NCBI GenBank assembly: GCA_028710495.1
Contig: JAQUST010000010.1
Coordinates: 2,481-54,957, forward strand
Source of the DNA: Clostridia bacterium
GTDB lineage: Bacteria; Bacillota; Clostridia; Christensenellales; CAG-917
Reading direction: 5' to 3'
Length of the DNA stretch: 52,477 nucleotides
This document shows positions 1 to 9,608 of this stretch, one piece after another; within the stretch, counting starts at the first letter, position 1; the number at the start of each line of letters is the position of its first letter. A model generated the notes under the pieces. That model saw only the letters and a list, made by a program, of their open reading frames with translations, searched no databases and had not been told where the DNA came from. The translations under genes were made by a program, and so were the position numbers.

Positions 1-37
1 TAAATCGCGAACAATAATAAGCAAAAATAGGAAGATA

Positions 38-3000
38 ATGAGCAAAATAAGAAACGAAAACACATTCAATCGCATCTCGGGGGGAATTTTGGTCATTCTA
101 CTCGCACTTTTTGCGACCTTATCTGTTTTTGGAGCGTTCGGCGGAGTAGGTCTAATGGTCAAAAGCTTCTTGCTGGGACTGCTTGGACTTTCAAGCTATG
201 CTCTTTCGATTTGCTTGATAATGGTTGGGCTTGCAATAATATTCAGGCTTAGAATTACCCTTCCGTTTACTAAATTTTTGAAATATTTCTCATTGCTTTT
301 GATTGGAATACTTGCTCTTCATATTTTCAGTTCCTCATCGCATATACTTGGCAGAACATATAGCGAATATGTTCGGGTTTGCTTCTCAAGCGGAAACACA
401 GCGGGTGGCGCGATAATGGCAGTTGTATCGTTTCCTTTGATGAAAGCGTTGACAAATGCTGGTGCGCTGATTACGGTTTGTTTGGCATTTTTGGGAATAT
501 CATTGATTTATTTCTTCCCGCTTATTCGAAGTGAAGTGACCTACCAAACAAGAAAGAGCAAAGTCGGCACAAAAATAGGAGTCCAGAAACAGCCGACAAT
601 CACAGACTTTTCAACACTCGCACAAGAAGGAAGCCAAAGCGGAGCGCGTTTGTTCAGAGTAGAAGTTGACGCGATGCCAATGACAGAGGAAAAGAAACCG
701 ACGAAAAAACCAAAGGGTGCCGACGGTTATGACCCGCTATTTCCAAATGCTCAAGGGCATATTGAAGATGACGCGAGATTTCCTGAAGAGCAGCCATACA
801 CCGAAAGCGGTCTTGCAAAAAAGATTTTGCTTTCTCAACAATTTGATGAAGAGGCTTATCGACGTTATGTTGGAGGATCGGGCAGTGCATCTATAAGCAA
901 ACCGTCTGCTCCATACGCCACACAAAAACGAATACAAATGGACGGAAAACTTGGTATTGACCGCACCGGAAGCGGATTGCGCGCAGAAGCTGAACGCAGA
1001 TTCGTTGGTGAGGAAGAGGAAATAAATTCTTTAGACGGAATATTCAACGCAAATTCATATCAAAACAGAACTTCTGATGAGAAGGGAACTCCAACAGAAA
1101 ACAGAGTATCAAGCAATGAATATATTGAGAAAGCAGTTGAAGAAGAAGCAAAAGACGATTCAAAACTTGATTTTTCAAACAGAAAGGATTATGGCGGAAT
1201 TTCAATTCCGGAACTGCGCGAAAAGAGTGAATGGGGAAAGAAAAATTACGACCCCACGCAGTTTAAGATTGAAGATTTGAAGAAAGAGGAAATTGATCAT
1301 TATCGAGAAGTTTCATCATCTTCTTATGTAGAAAGTAAAATTGACCAAAATTCAAATCCAACATATATTGATGCAACGGAAAAAAATAGCAAAATAACCC
1401 CACTGCAAGATGAAACAAAAGTGAGTGGTGGTGAGAAGTCTTCGTACATTAAACCAATTGTGCCAAGAGAAATATCAACGCCAATCATAAGCGCCAACAA
1501 ATCGATTGAAGCAAAAACTTCTGATGATTATAAAGGAAGCAGAGCATATGCGCAAAACAGCAATTCTGATATAGTAAAAGCAGAAATTGTAAATAATGGG
1601 AATATAGCTTCATCCGCATCAAGGGCAGTTGTTATGCCACCAGTTTCTGCCAGCCCGCGCTTTGGTTCGGAAAACTTGCGTGATGCAGTAGTTCGTGCTG
1701 CTAGTGAATCAAGCAATCAAAATGAAATACGAAACAAAAGTCTAGGCAGAAACGAAAATTTGTCAAAGAGTGAACGACTTGAAAAGCTCGAAAGAATGCG
1801 TAGCGAAAGGCTTGCAAGAGCGGAAGGCTCGAACGACATGGGAAGAGGCTCGACACAAAGCAGTGAAGTGGCAAATTCCAACCAGTCAAAGACTTCAAAG
1901 TCGAAACTACTTTCAAAGAATGAAATACCGCGCGCGGCGCAAATCACAATAGATGAATCAATAGAGAAAACAAAGGTTAGAAGCCCGTATGTCGCGCCTC
2001 CGTTAAGCTTGTTGCTTGATGCCGACGCAGATTACGGTCCTGTCGATGACTTTGAACAGAAAAAAGAGATTTTGGTGGCAACGCTTGCATCCTTCAACAT
2101 AGTTTCAGAAGTGACAGATGTTGTTTGTGGCCCGACATTCTCGCTGTATATTTTGCAAGTGACAATGCCAAGAGGCAAAACCATCAATTGGATTTCTGTG
2201 CTTGACCACGATATAGCAATGAAGATGGAAGAAGTCAGTGTTCGTATTCTTGCGCCTATCCCAGGGAAGAACGCCGTAGGTATTGAAGTCCCGAACAAAA
2301 AACGCAAGGTTGTGCGCTTGAAAGAAATTTTGAACTCTCCAAAGTTTAATGACGACAAATCACCATTTACATTTGCTTTGGGCAAAAATCTTTATGGCGA
2401 TGTGTTCACAGCGGACATCAAGAAACTCCCTCATCTGCTTATCGCAGGCGCAACCGGTTCAGGTAAAAGTTGCTGCATAAACACACTTATAGTGAGCTTG
2501 CTTTACAAAGCAACTCCTGATGATTTGAGACTTATTATGATTGACCCAAAGCGTGTGGAATTGAAAGTATATGAAAAAATACCTCACCTTTTGATGGATG
2601 AAATTATTGTTGATGTTGACAAAGCAATCAAAGCTTTGCAATGGGTCATAAAAGAGATGGACAGACGCACGGAATTTTTCTCGAAAAATTCATATCGTGA
2701 TATCGACGAATACAATTTTTACGGTGTCAAAGACGGTTTCCCGAAGATGCCTCGTATAGCAATCATTATTGATGAACTTGCAGACCTTATGGAAATGGGC
2801 AAGAAAGCCGTTGAGGACAGCATAAACCGCTTAGCTCGTTTGGCTAGAGCCACAGGCATACATCTTATTGTCGCAACTCAGCGCCCGTCTGTTGATGTCA
2901 TAAGTGGAACAATAAAGAACAACTTGCCAACAAGAATAGCATTCAAAGTTACTTCAGGTCCTGACAGCAAAACAGTACTTGATGGCGGAGGAGCGGACAA

Positions 3001-3466
3001 ATTGCTCGGGAACGGCGATCTCCTTTTGATGAAACCGAGTTCTCCAATTCTAGAGAGAATGCAGGGTGCGTTTATCACAGGTGAGGAAGTGCGAAATGTT
3101 GTCAAGTTTATTCGTGAACACAACGAAGGCTATTTTGATAACAAGGCAAAAGAAGAAATATTTGCAGAAGATCCGCCTCCTGAAGATAAAAAAGATTTTA
3201 GAAGCAACCGTGCAAATGAACTTCCTATTGAGTTTTTCAGGGCATTGCAAATAGGACTAAACGGCGAACTTATAAGTGTTACGCTACTACAGCGTAGACT
3301 CCGTATAGGCTTCCCGAAAGCAGGAAACATCGTCGACCAACTTTCATTGAGAGGATATCTAGGAGAGGCAGATAGCTCAAACAAAGGTAGAAAAGTGTTG
3401 ATTTCGCACGAACAGTTTGAAGAGCTTCTTGCAGAACACAATTTGAACGAAGATGACCTTTACTAA
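38..3466 (+). CDS. ftsK: DNA translocase FtsK/SpoIIIE
   Basis: Membrane-anchored, ATP-driven DNA pump that moves chromosomal DNA through the division or sporulation septum. The 1142-residue protein has about four membrane segments in residues 15-160 and a long low-complexity charged linker (about 170-660). The RecA-like motor follows, with Walker A GATGSGKS at 804-811 and Walker B DELADL from 912. A C-terminal winged-helix gamma domain (about 1070-1140) would read polar DNA motifs. The linker is longer than in Bacillus SpoIIIE, so the protein is nearer the FtsK size class. The ATG is preceded by an AGGAAG site. Which of cell division or forespore transport it serves cannot be told from sequence; sporulation genes further on make both plausible. 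A truncated paralogue follows directly. Confidence 0.95.
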   Translation: MSKIRNENTFNRISGGILVILLALFATLSVFGAFGGVGLMVKSFLLGLLGLSSYALSICLIMVGLAIIFRLRITLPFTKFLKYFSLLLIGILALHIFSSSSHILGRTYSEYVRVCFSSGNTAGGAIMAVVSFPLMKALTNAGALITVCLAFLGISLIYFFPLIRSEVTYQTRKSKVGTKIGVQKQPTITDFSTLAQEGSQSGARLFRVEVDAMPMTEEKKPTKKPKGADGYDPLFPNAQGHIEDDARFPEEQPYTESGLAKKILLSQQFDEEAYRRYVGGSGSASISKPSAPYATQKRIQMDGKLGIDRTGSGLRAEAERRFVGEEEEINSLDGIFNANSYQNRTSDEKGTPTENRVSSNEYIEKAVEEEAKDDSKLDFSNRKDYGGISIPELREKSEWGKKNYDPTQFKIEDLKKEEIDHYREVSSSSYVESKIDQNSNPTYIDATEKNSKITPLQDETKVSGGEKSSYIKPIVPREISTPIISANKSIEAKTSDDYKGSRAYAQNSNSDIVKAEIVNNGNIASSASRAVVMPPVSASPRFGSENLRDAVVRAASESSNQNEIRNKSLGRNENLSKSERLEKLERMRSERLARAEGSNDMGRGSTQSSEVANSNQSKTSKSKLLSKNEIPRAAQITIDESIEKTKVRSPYVAPPLSLLLDADADYGPVDDFEQKKEILVATLASFNIVSEVTDVVCGPTFSLYILQVTMPRGKTINWISVLDHDIAMKMEEVSVRILAPIPGKNAVGIEVPNKKRKVVRLKEILNSPKFNDDKSPFTFALGKNLYGDVFTADIKKLPHLLIAGATGSGKSCCINTLIVSLLYKATPDDLRLIMIDPKRVELKVYEKIPHLLMDEIIVDVDKAIKALQWVIKEMDRRTEFFSKNSYRDIDEYNFYGVKDGFPKMPRIAIIIDELADLMEMGKKAVEDSINRLARLARATGIHLIVATQRPSVDVISGTIKNNLPTRIAFKVTSGPDSKTVLDGGGADKLLGNGDLLLMKPSSPILERMQGAFITGEEVRNVVKFIREHNEGYFDNKAKEEIFAEDPPPEDKKDFRSNRANELPIEFFRALQIGLNGELISVTLLQRRLRIGFPKAGNIVDQLSLRGYLGEADSSNKGRKVLISHEQFEELLAEHNLNEDDLY

Positions 3467-3740
3467 AATTGAAACCGTAAGTGAAATTGAACAATAGCTG
3501 AATTAAAACACAGAGTTGTAGGCACATGAAATAATTTTAGATACAAGAAATAATTTTAGCTCAAATTGTGTATCTAATATTATTACTTATAGTATAATGA
3601 TATATTAAAATGCAAATATAGTAAAAAATTGCAAACAAAAATAATTGAATTTTTGAAGCAATGAAATAAAATAAGGGGATAATAGTACTAGAAAAGTTGG
3701 CATAAACACATATTCTCAAAAAAAATAAAGGAGAATGCGT

Positions 3741-4868
3741 ATGGCAATCAAAATCAATGCTAATATGTCTAATGAAAACAAACAGCTGCTTGTAGCTTGG
3801 ATTCCGCGTTTAGTAAAGTGCTTTGCACCTTACAACTGCAAGATTAATGTGCTGGAGGCTTATGTTGGCAAAACATTTATACAATTTATTGTTGAGGATT
3901 TGAACAAAACCCGATTCAATGAATTTATGATGGAAAAGTTGACGGAAGCAATAAATACTGAATTTGATTCAAAATGTACTGAAGTTTATGCTGACCCTGA
4001 TGGGCGAGATTATATTTTGGGAGTCCAAATCCCGCAAAAGAAACGCGAATATGTTTCTTTCTCAAAACTTATTGCTTCAGAAGAATTTACAAAAGGGGCA
4101 CAGTATACTTTTGTAGTTGGTGAGAATGTAAAAAATCAAGTAATATGCTGTGATATGACGAAAGAAAAAAGCGTGTTGATAGGTGGTATGACCAGCGCAG
4201 GCAAAACAGTTTTTCTGCATTCTATGATTTGTAGTTTGTTAATGAAAAACAATGCCGACACCTTAAAGCTAGTGCTTTTTGACAAAAATAAGGTTTTCAA
4301 AGATTATTTGGACTTGCCAAACATCCTTTTCCACGGCGCAATTTTTGATGACTATGGCGCAAAAGAAGTTTATGAATGGATAAAGGGTGAACTTGAATGG
4401 CGTAAGATGTTGTTCCAGAGGAACGGTTGCAGAAATCTTGAGGAATACAACCGCTACGCAAAAATATCGGGAGATGACAGCTTCCCCGCAGTATTCACTG
4501 TCATTGATGAGTTGTCAGATTGGGTGGACAATGAAGAAATTGTGAAGATGTTGTTTGAAACTCTTTCAATGAAGCAACTGGCAGAACACGGGCTGTTCTT
4601 TGCTGTGGCAACGCAAAAGCCGTCAATAGATTATTTGGGTGCTTCTTTGAAGGAATTATTCCCTGCAAAAATTGTATTCAAGTTTGACTATCCAATCAAC
4701 TCTAGAATTTTGCTTGGAAAAACTTCAGCAACAAAATTGCAAAGCGATGGCGATATGTTTTATCGCAATGTAGAAACAAGAAAAATAGCTAGATTGCAAG
4801 CCCCATTTATCACCAGAGAGGACATTATGGACACTCTGGCAAAGTATGACATAAGACTCGAAGATTGA
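3741..4868 (+). CDS. Short FtsK/SpoIIIE-like ATPase, soluble paralogue
   Basis: A 375-residue protein aligning with the motor of the upstream FtsK but lacking membrane segments, linker and gamma domain. Walker A is GMTSAGKT (149-156) and Walker B is IDELSDW (D256/E257). The VATQ(K/R)PS(I/V)D block, the SDGD segment and the APFIT..D end all have counterparts in the full-length neighbour. I chose ATG 3741 rather than 3735 because AAAGGAG (3727-3733) lies 7 bases from 3741 but only 1 base from 3735. The 274-bp gap before it is AT-rich, with a TATAAT-like hexamer but no clear -35. Without a membrane anchor or DNA-reading domain it is unlikely to be a septal pump; it could form mixed hexamers with FtsK or serve as a plasmid/ICE-type motor. 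Its role is unknown. Confidence 0.85.
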   Translation: MAIKINANMSNENKQLLVAWIPRLVKCFAPYNCKINVLEAYVGKTFIQFIVEDLNKTRFNEFMMEKLTEAINTEFDSKCTEVYADPDGRDYILGVQIPQKKREYVSFSKLIASEEFTKGAQYTFVVGENVKNQVICCDMTKEKSVLIGGMTSAGKTVFLHSMICSLLMKNNADTLKLVLFDKNKVFKDYLDLPNILFHGAIFDDYGAKEVYEWIKGELEWRKMLFQRNGCRNLEEYNRYAKISGDDSFPAVFTVIDELSDWVDNEEIVKMLFETLSMKQLAEHGLFFAVATQKPSIDYLGASLKELFPAKIVFKFDYPINSRILLGKTSATKLQSDGDMFYRNVETRKIARLQAPFITREDIMDTLAKYDIRLED

Positions 4869-4932
4869 CCAGTCGTCTTGTGTATTGGCTTTGACGCGCT
4901 GGTAAGGTGCTGGCAATGTAATAAAGGAACAT

Positions 4933-6234
4933 ATGAAGATAGGCGTAATTTCACTTGGCTGTGACAAAAACAGAGTTGACACCGAAAAAATGCTCGCGCG
5001 ACTTGTTCGTGCAGGGCACACAACTGTTTCAAGCGAGAATGATGCGGATGTTATTATCATAAACACGTGCGCATTCACTACTGATGCAAAACAAGAATCT
5101 GTTGACGAAACGCTTTCAGCGGTTGAACTGAAAAAGAACGGCAAGCTGAAAGTCATCGTGACAGGTTGTCTTACCGAACGCTACCGCGAACTTATTTTGG
5201 AGCAAATCCCCGAAATAGACGCAATTTTAGGCATTTCGGATTATGACAAAATAGTCGAAATCATTGATAATTTGGATAACGGTGAAAAAAAATCTGCATT
5301 TTGTGGATGTGACAAATTTTTGAGTGACAGAGTTTTGACAACACCATATCATTATGCGTATCTAAAAATCGCAGATGGATGCTCAAATCATTGTACATAT
5401 TGCGCGATACCTTCAATAAGAGGTGACTATCGCTCTGAAACTATTGAGAATTTACTTGCTGAGGCGACAAAACTTGCGGATTCAGGTGTGAAAGAACTTA
5501 TTTTGGTAGCTCAAGATGTGACACGCTTTGGTATAGATTTTGACGGAAAAGCACATTTGATTGAATTGTTGGAAAAGCTTTGCCAATTAGATTTTGAGTG
5601 GTTAAGACTTCTTTATCTTGAGCCTGAAATGGTGACAGATGAGCTCATAGATTACGTTGCATCAAATCCAAAGATGTGCAAATATATGGATGTGCCGCTT
5701 CAGCATATTGACGATGTAGTGCTCAAAAGAATGAATCGTCATAGCACTGAAAAATCTACTTATGAGCTTCTTGAGAAGCTCAAGAGTAAAAATATTGCGG
5801 TTCGTTCTTCATTCATTGTAGGATTTCCCGAAGAAAGCGAAGCGCAATATCAAAAGCTTTACAATTTCATTCGTGAATATGAATTGGATTATGCAGGATT
5901 TTTTGCTTATTCTCGCGAGGATGGCACACCTGCGGACAAACTCGACGGCCATCTGCAAGACAGCGTAAAGAATGAAAGAGTTGACACACTGCGTTCACTT
6001 CAAGCAGAAATTATCCGCAAAAAAAATAAAAAATTAGTTGGAAAAACGGTTAAAGTACTTTATGATGATATAGACTATGAAAAGCAGTGTTTTGTCGGCC
6101 GCACACAGCGACAAACACCAGAAATAGACACAGTTGTGCGTTTTGATGCGCACGAAGCAGTCCAAATTGGCGAATTTTATGAAGTCGAAATACAAGGTTT
6201 GGACGGTATTGACCTAAGAGGAAAACAAAAATGA
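4933..6234 (+). CDS. rimO: Ribosomal protein S12 methylthiotransferase RimO
   Basis: Radical-SAM methylthiotransferase that modifies the conserved aspartate of ribosomal protein S12. The 433-residue length is normal for the family. The N-terminal UPF0004 domain has the three cluster cysteines C10, C46 and C79. The radical-SAM CxxxCxxC is at C150/C154/C157 (GCSNHCTYCAIP), and a TRAM domain closes the protein (about 370-430). The start MKIGVISLGCDKNRVDTE is typical of RimO and separates it from MiaB. AAAGGA precedes ATG 4933. It overlaps pgsA by four bases (ATGA), so the two are translationally coupled; rimO-pgsA-cinA-recA is a common Firmicutes order. Confidence 0.95.
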   Translation: MKIGVISLGCDKNRVDTEKMLARLVRAGHTTVSSENDADVIIINTCAFTTDAKQESVDETLSAVELKKNGKLKVIVTGCLTERYRELILEQIPEIDAILGISDYDKIVEIIDNLDNGEKKSAFCGCDKFLSDRVLTTPYHYAYLKIADGCSNHCTYCAIPSIRGDYRSETIENLLAEATKLADSGVKELILVAQDVTRFGIDFDGKAHLIELLEKLCQLDFEWLRLLYLEPEMVTDELIDYVASNPKMCKYMDVPLQHIDDVVLKRMNRHSTEKSTYELLEKLKSKNIAVRSSFIVGFPEESEAQYQKLYNFIREYELDYAGFFAYSREDGTPADKLDGHLQDSVKNERVDTLRSLQAEIIRKKNKKLVGKTVKVLYDDIDYEKQCFVGRTQRQTPEIDTVVRFDAHEAVQIGEFYEVEIQGLDGIDLRGKQK

Positions 6235-6875
6235 ACTTAGCAACAAAAATTACATTAACGAGAATTGTGATGATAGTCCCTGCGATGGCTATGTACATTT
6301 TGGCGCATATTTTGACTCCTTATCGCCTGCTTTTTTTGATTCTGGCAGGTGCTTTGTTTATTTTGCTTAGCGCAACGGACTTTCTTGATGGCGCAGTTGC
6401 TCGAAAAACCAACACCGTTTCCGATTTAGGCAAATTCTTAGACCCGCTTGCAGACAAAGTTGTTGTGGTTATGATGATGCTTTTATTGGCTTGGCAATCA
6501 GAAATACTTGATATTGCCTTTTCATATGCAGGACTTGTTTTTGTAGTGCTTTGCGGAGTAGTAATTTCACGCGAGCTTATCATCGGAATTTTCCGCGCAA
6601 TAGCAAGTCAAAAAGGACTTGTACTTGCAGCAGATGTATTTGGTAAAATCAAAACCAATTTTTTGAATATTGGTATAATAATTTTGATTTTTGCTCCGAT
6701 TGCATTATTCATAAATTGGATTGGTCAAATCGTATTTTTCATTGGAGCATTTTTTGCTGTGTTTTCGGGAATCAATTATATCTCAAAAAACAAGCAAGTA
6801 TTGGTGGGCATAACTGTCGATAACTCCGATGGAATGAACGAAATCAGTTTAGATATTGAAGATAGTGAAAAATAA
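6231..6875 (+). CDS. pgsA: CDP-diacylglycerol-glycerol-3-phosphate 3-phosphatidyltransferase
   Basis: Integral membrane enzyme making phosphatidylglycerol phosphate from CDP-diacylglycerol and glycerol-3-phosphate, the committed step to phosphatidylglycerol and cardiolipin. The CDP-alcohol phosphatidyltransferase signature D-G-x2-A-R-x8-G-x3-D-x3-D is complete: D53, G54, A57, R58, G67, D71 and D75, with the preceding conserved D50. Several hydrophobic helices fit the fold. At 214 residues it has a C-terminal tail slightly longer than usual, rich in Asp, Glu and Ser. The start overlaps the rimO stop. A 380-bp gap with a tandem repeat separates it from cinA. Confidence 0.93.
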   Translation: MNLATKITLTRIVMIVPAMAMYILAHILTPYRLLFLILAGALFILLSATDFLDGAVARKTNTVSDLGKFLDPLADKVVVVMMMLLLAWQSEILDIAFSYAGLVFVVLCGVVISRELIIGIFRAIASQKGLVLAADVFGKIKTNFLNIGIIILIFAPIALFINWIGQIVFFIGAFFAVFSGINYISKNKQVLVGITVDNSDGMNEISLDIEDSEK

Positions 6876-6968
6876 ACAATGGTAGTGAAAAATTTTTAAG
6901 CGGAATTAAAATACGCAACTACAGTTGAAATCATGCAACTCTGTAAAAAAATAAGCGACTAAGCGAAG

Positions 6969-7107
6969 CATAAACAACGACAGCGAAGCTTAACGACAGC
7001 TAAGTATAAACAACGACAGTGAAGCTTGACGACAGCTAAGTATAAACAACGACAGAGAAGCTTAACGACAGCTAAGCATAAACAACGACAGAGAAGCTTA
7101 ACGACAG
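6969..7107. repeat. 36-bp tandem repeat, about 3.9 copies
   Basis: Units at 6969-7004, 7005-7040, 7041-7076 and a partial one at 7077-7107 differ at only a few positions. Each contains the two half-motifs AACAACGACAG and AAGCTTRACGACAG. Looser copies of 'aagcgaagc' and 'acgacag' flank the array up to about 7200. The units abut with no spacers, so this is not CRISPR. It fills most of the 6876-7255 gap between pgsA and cinA, which holds no credible gene. Confidence 0.9.
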
Positions 7108-7255
7108 TGAAAAGTAAACTAAAGAAGTTAAAAATCAGTTAAGGCTTTGAAACATACGCAAAGACAGCGAAGAATAAGCAACAAACAGAAGACAGTGCAT
7201 AATAAAATGGCAGTTAGTAATAAAAAATAATAAGAACATTCAAGGAGACAAGAAA

Positions 7256-7957
7256 TTGCGAAATGAAGTGGTTCGACTTTGCGGATTGACAAAAGATGAA
7301 ATAGAAGCAAGACTTACAAAGTTCAACCTTCAAGGATTGTCATTTATTATAGCAGAAGAAAATCTTGATTGTCGCATAGAACTTATTTATTCAGGAATGG
7401 ATGAAAATGCATTCGCGATTGAAAAAAGTCAAATTTACAATGAATTTTCGGACAATGTTTATTCATCAAAAGATTTGCCTTTGAACAGCTTTGCAGTTGA
7501 ACTTCTTATGCACAGTCACTACAACTTGAGTGTTGCGGAAAGTTTAACCGGTGGTGAGGTGAGTTGTGCGCTCATAGATGTGCCGGGAATAAGTTCTCAT
7601 TTTTATGAAGGAATTGTTTGTTACAATACAGAAGCCAAAGCACGAAGACTTGGCGTGAGCAAAAAGACGCTCAGTGAAGATGGTGCGGTGAGCAAGAAGA
7701 CTGCCTATGAAATGGTCAAGGGTTTGCTTGCAACTCCTGAGACATCGTTGGGTTTGTCGACCACAGGCGTTGCAGGACCATCAAGTGAAGAAGGCAAGCA
7801 TGTCGGTTTGGTTTATATAGCAGTCGGAAGCGGCGACTTTATCACTGTATTTGAACATAATTTCTGTGGTGAAAGGAATGAGATAAGAAAAAAAGCAACA
7901 AATATGGCGCTTTTTTATTTGATTAGGTTTTTGATGGGTAATATTTTGCTATTATAA
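7256..7957 (+). CDS. cinA: CinA-like protein lacking the N-terminal MoCF domain
   Basis: Nicotinamide-nucleotide amidohydrolase (PncC-type) domain, which recycles NMN to NaMN in pyridine nucleotide salvage. The 233-residue protein begins with a KH-like segment (about 1-75) and continues into the CinA C-terminal domain. That domain has the hallmarks SVAESLTGG, GIVCYNTEAK and TGVAGPSSEEG. The usual N-terminal molybdopterin-binding-like domain of about 160 residues is absent; the repeat-filled gap upstream contains no remnant I can read. The start is TTG 7256 with AAGGAG eight bases upstream. The position between pgsA and recA is the ancestral one, so this is a shortened orthologue, not a stray paralogue. 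Confidence 0.88.
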   Translation: MRNEVVRLCGLTKDEIEARLTKFNLQGLSFIIAEENLDCRIELIYSGMDENAFAIEKSQIYNEFSDNVYSSKDLPLNSFAVELLMHSHYNLSVAESLTGGEVSCALIDVPGISSHFYEGIVCYNTEAKARRLGVSKKTLSEDGAVSKKTAYEMVKGLLATPETSLGLSTTGVAGPSSEEGKHVGLVYIAVGSGDFITVFEHNFCGERNEIRKKATNMALFYLIRFLMGNILLL

Positions 7958-8066
7958 TTCAAATATTGAAAAACAATACATTAGTCGCAAAATTATTAGT
8001 AATAAAGCTAGACAATTTTATGACATTTGAATGATAGTAAGGCAAAGCAACAATAAATAAATTGGA

Positions 8067-8095
8067 TTGATAAATTCGTTTTTATGTGTTAATAT
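8067..8095 (+). promoter_or_regulatory. Sigma-A-type promoter of recA
   Basis: TTGATA (8067-8072), 17-bp spacer, TAATAT (8090-8095), about 55 bp before the recA start. I saw no clear Gram-positive LexA box next to it. Confidence 0.7.
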
Positions 8096-8148
8096 AAGTA
8101 TAAATTTATGCATCCGCAATGCACAATTTGCGGTCAAAGGAGAGGTAT

Positions 8149-9153
8149 ATGGCAGATGCAAAAGATAAAGGAACGAAAGCGGCATCACTTGAGCAGGCGT
8201 TGGCGCAAATTGAAAAACAGTTTGGAAAAGGTGCAATTATGCGTCTTGGCGACAACGAAAGACAGCCTGTTGAAGCAATTCCTACTGGATGCTTGACGCT
8301 TGACCTTGCTCTTGGTATAGGCGGAATTCCGCGAGGAAGAATTATTGAAATATACGGACCTGAATCTTCAGGTAAAACCACAGTTGCATTAAATATTATT
8401 GCAGAAGTGCAAAGGTCGGGCGGATGCGCAGCATTTATTGATGCAGAACACGCTCTTGACCCTGCTTATGCAGAGCGTATCGGAGTTGACACAGACAATC
8501 TCTATGTTTCTCAGCCTGACAACGGCGAGCAAGCACTTGAAATAGTTGAAGCACTTGTCAGAAGTGGAGCAATGGACATTATCGTTGTTGATAGTGTCGC
8601 AGCACTCACACCGCAAGCGGAAATCGACGGTGAAATGGGCGATAGCCATATGGGACTTCAAGCAAGACTTATGTCGCAGGCTCTCCGTAAATTGACGGCA
8701 GTGACAGGAAAGAATAAGGCAACAATTATTTTTATCAATCAGTTGCGTGATAAAGTCGGTATTGCTTATGGAAATCCAGAGACAACAACGGGAGGCAAAG
8801 CTCTTAAGTTTTACGCTTCAGTTCGTATTGATGTCCGTCGCACCGACACTTTGAAAGACGGCACTGAATTCATCGGCAATCATGTGAAAGCAAAAATAGT
8901 CAAAAACAAGGTCGCACCTCCATTCAAAGTCGCAGAATTTGACATACTTTACGGAACGGGCATTTCAAAAGAAGGCTGCATCCTTGATTTGGCGGTAATA
9001 AACAATCTGGTAGTGAAATCTGGTTCATGGTTTAGCTACAATGATGAAAAAATTGGACAGGGCAGAGAAAAGGCAGTTGAATTTGTGAAAAAGAACCCGG
9101 AAATATCTGAAAAGCTTACGGCACAAATCAAAGAAATTATGATAAAATTATAA
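8149..9153 (+). CDS. recA: Recombinase RecA
   Basis: ATP-dependent strand-exchange protein of homologous recombination and activator of SOS repressor cleavage. The 334 residues carry the Walker A motif GPESSGKTT (70-78), the VDSVAAL Walker B strand and the [11 protein letters not shown] loop. Length and motifs are normal up to a somewhat short C-terminus lacking a long acidic tail. I take ATG 8149 because AAAGGAGAGG (8136-8145) precedes it, although the frame is open from 8119. It has its own promoter and a strong terminator, so it is probably monocistronic. Confidence 0.97.
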   Translation: MADAKDKGTKAASLEQALAQIEKQFGKGAIMRLGDNERQPVEAIPTGCLTLDLALGIGGIPRGRIIEIYGPESSGKTTVALNIIAEVQRSGGCAAFIDAEHALDPAYAERIGVDTDNLYVSQPDNGEQALEIVEALVRSGAMDIIVVDSVAALTPQAEIDGEMGDSHMGLQARLMSQALRKLTAVTGKNKATIIFINQLRDKVGIAYGNPETTTGGKALKFYASVRIDVRRTDTLKDGTEFIGNHVKAKIVKNKVAPPFKVAEFDILYGTGISKEGCILDLAVINNLVVKSGSWFSYNDEKIGQGREKAVEFVKKNPEISEKLTAQIKEIMIKL

Positions 9154-9197
9154 AAAAATTATAGTCAGAAGTTATAATTATTTATGATGTACAAATC

Positions 9198-9240
9198 AAT
9201 AATAAGCGGAAAAAACATCGTTTTTCCCGCTTATTATTTG
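9198..9240 (+). terminator. Intrinsic terminator of recA
   Basis: A 12-bp stem (9198-9209 with 9227-9238) extended by an A-run/T-run pairing, ending in a T-rich tract, 45 bases after the recA stop. Its T-run and A-run arms may make it work in both directions. Confidence 0.85.
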
Positions 9241-9420
9241 ATTCTGAACTGAAATTGGAATATATCTACATTTGAAATTATAATAACAATCAATTAGCAA
9301 AAACTAAAACTGAATTCTAAAAGATAATTGTTAGATATATGCACGAACAAAAAAACAAACAAAAAAAGTGTTGAACTATGCAAAAACAAACATACAAAAT
9401 TCTAAACATATAACATTTTA

Positions 9421-9448
9421 TTGACAACTAAACTTTAAATAATATAAT
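9421..9448 (+). promoter_or_regulatory. Sigma-A-type promoter P1 of rny
   Basis: Consensus TTGACA (9421-9426), 16-bp spacer, consensus TATAAT (9443-9448), about 160 bp before rny. Confidence 0.7.
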
Positions 9449-9495
9449 GACAAAATAATGCAAAAAAGTTTAGAAATTTTTTCCATATTTTACGA

Positions 9496-9524
9496 TTGAC
9501 TATACATTAAATTTAATATATACT
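9496..9524 (+). promoter_or_regulatory. Sigma-A-type promoter P2 of rny
   Basis: TTGACT (9496-9501), 17-bp spacer, TATACT (9519-9524), about 85 bp before rny. Confidence 0.7.
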
Positions 9525-9608
9525 AATTTAGACAAAGAAGATTGTGATTTGTTGCAATCATGAAACTGCGCAATCAACTTTGATTATATATATTTGGAGG
9601 ACACTAGC

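Larger units (their letters stand above)
9241..9595. other. AT-rich intergenic region before rny
   Basis: About 355 bases with no credible ORF. It holds two strong sigma-A-type promoters for rny (listed separately) and otherwise only AT-rich sequence. Confidence 0.6.

Noticed and set aside
6969-7107. CRISPR array from the 36-bp period
   Set aside because: Units are directly adjacent without spacers, too few, and no cas gene is present.
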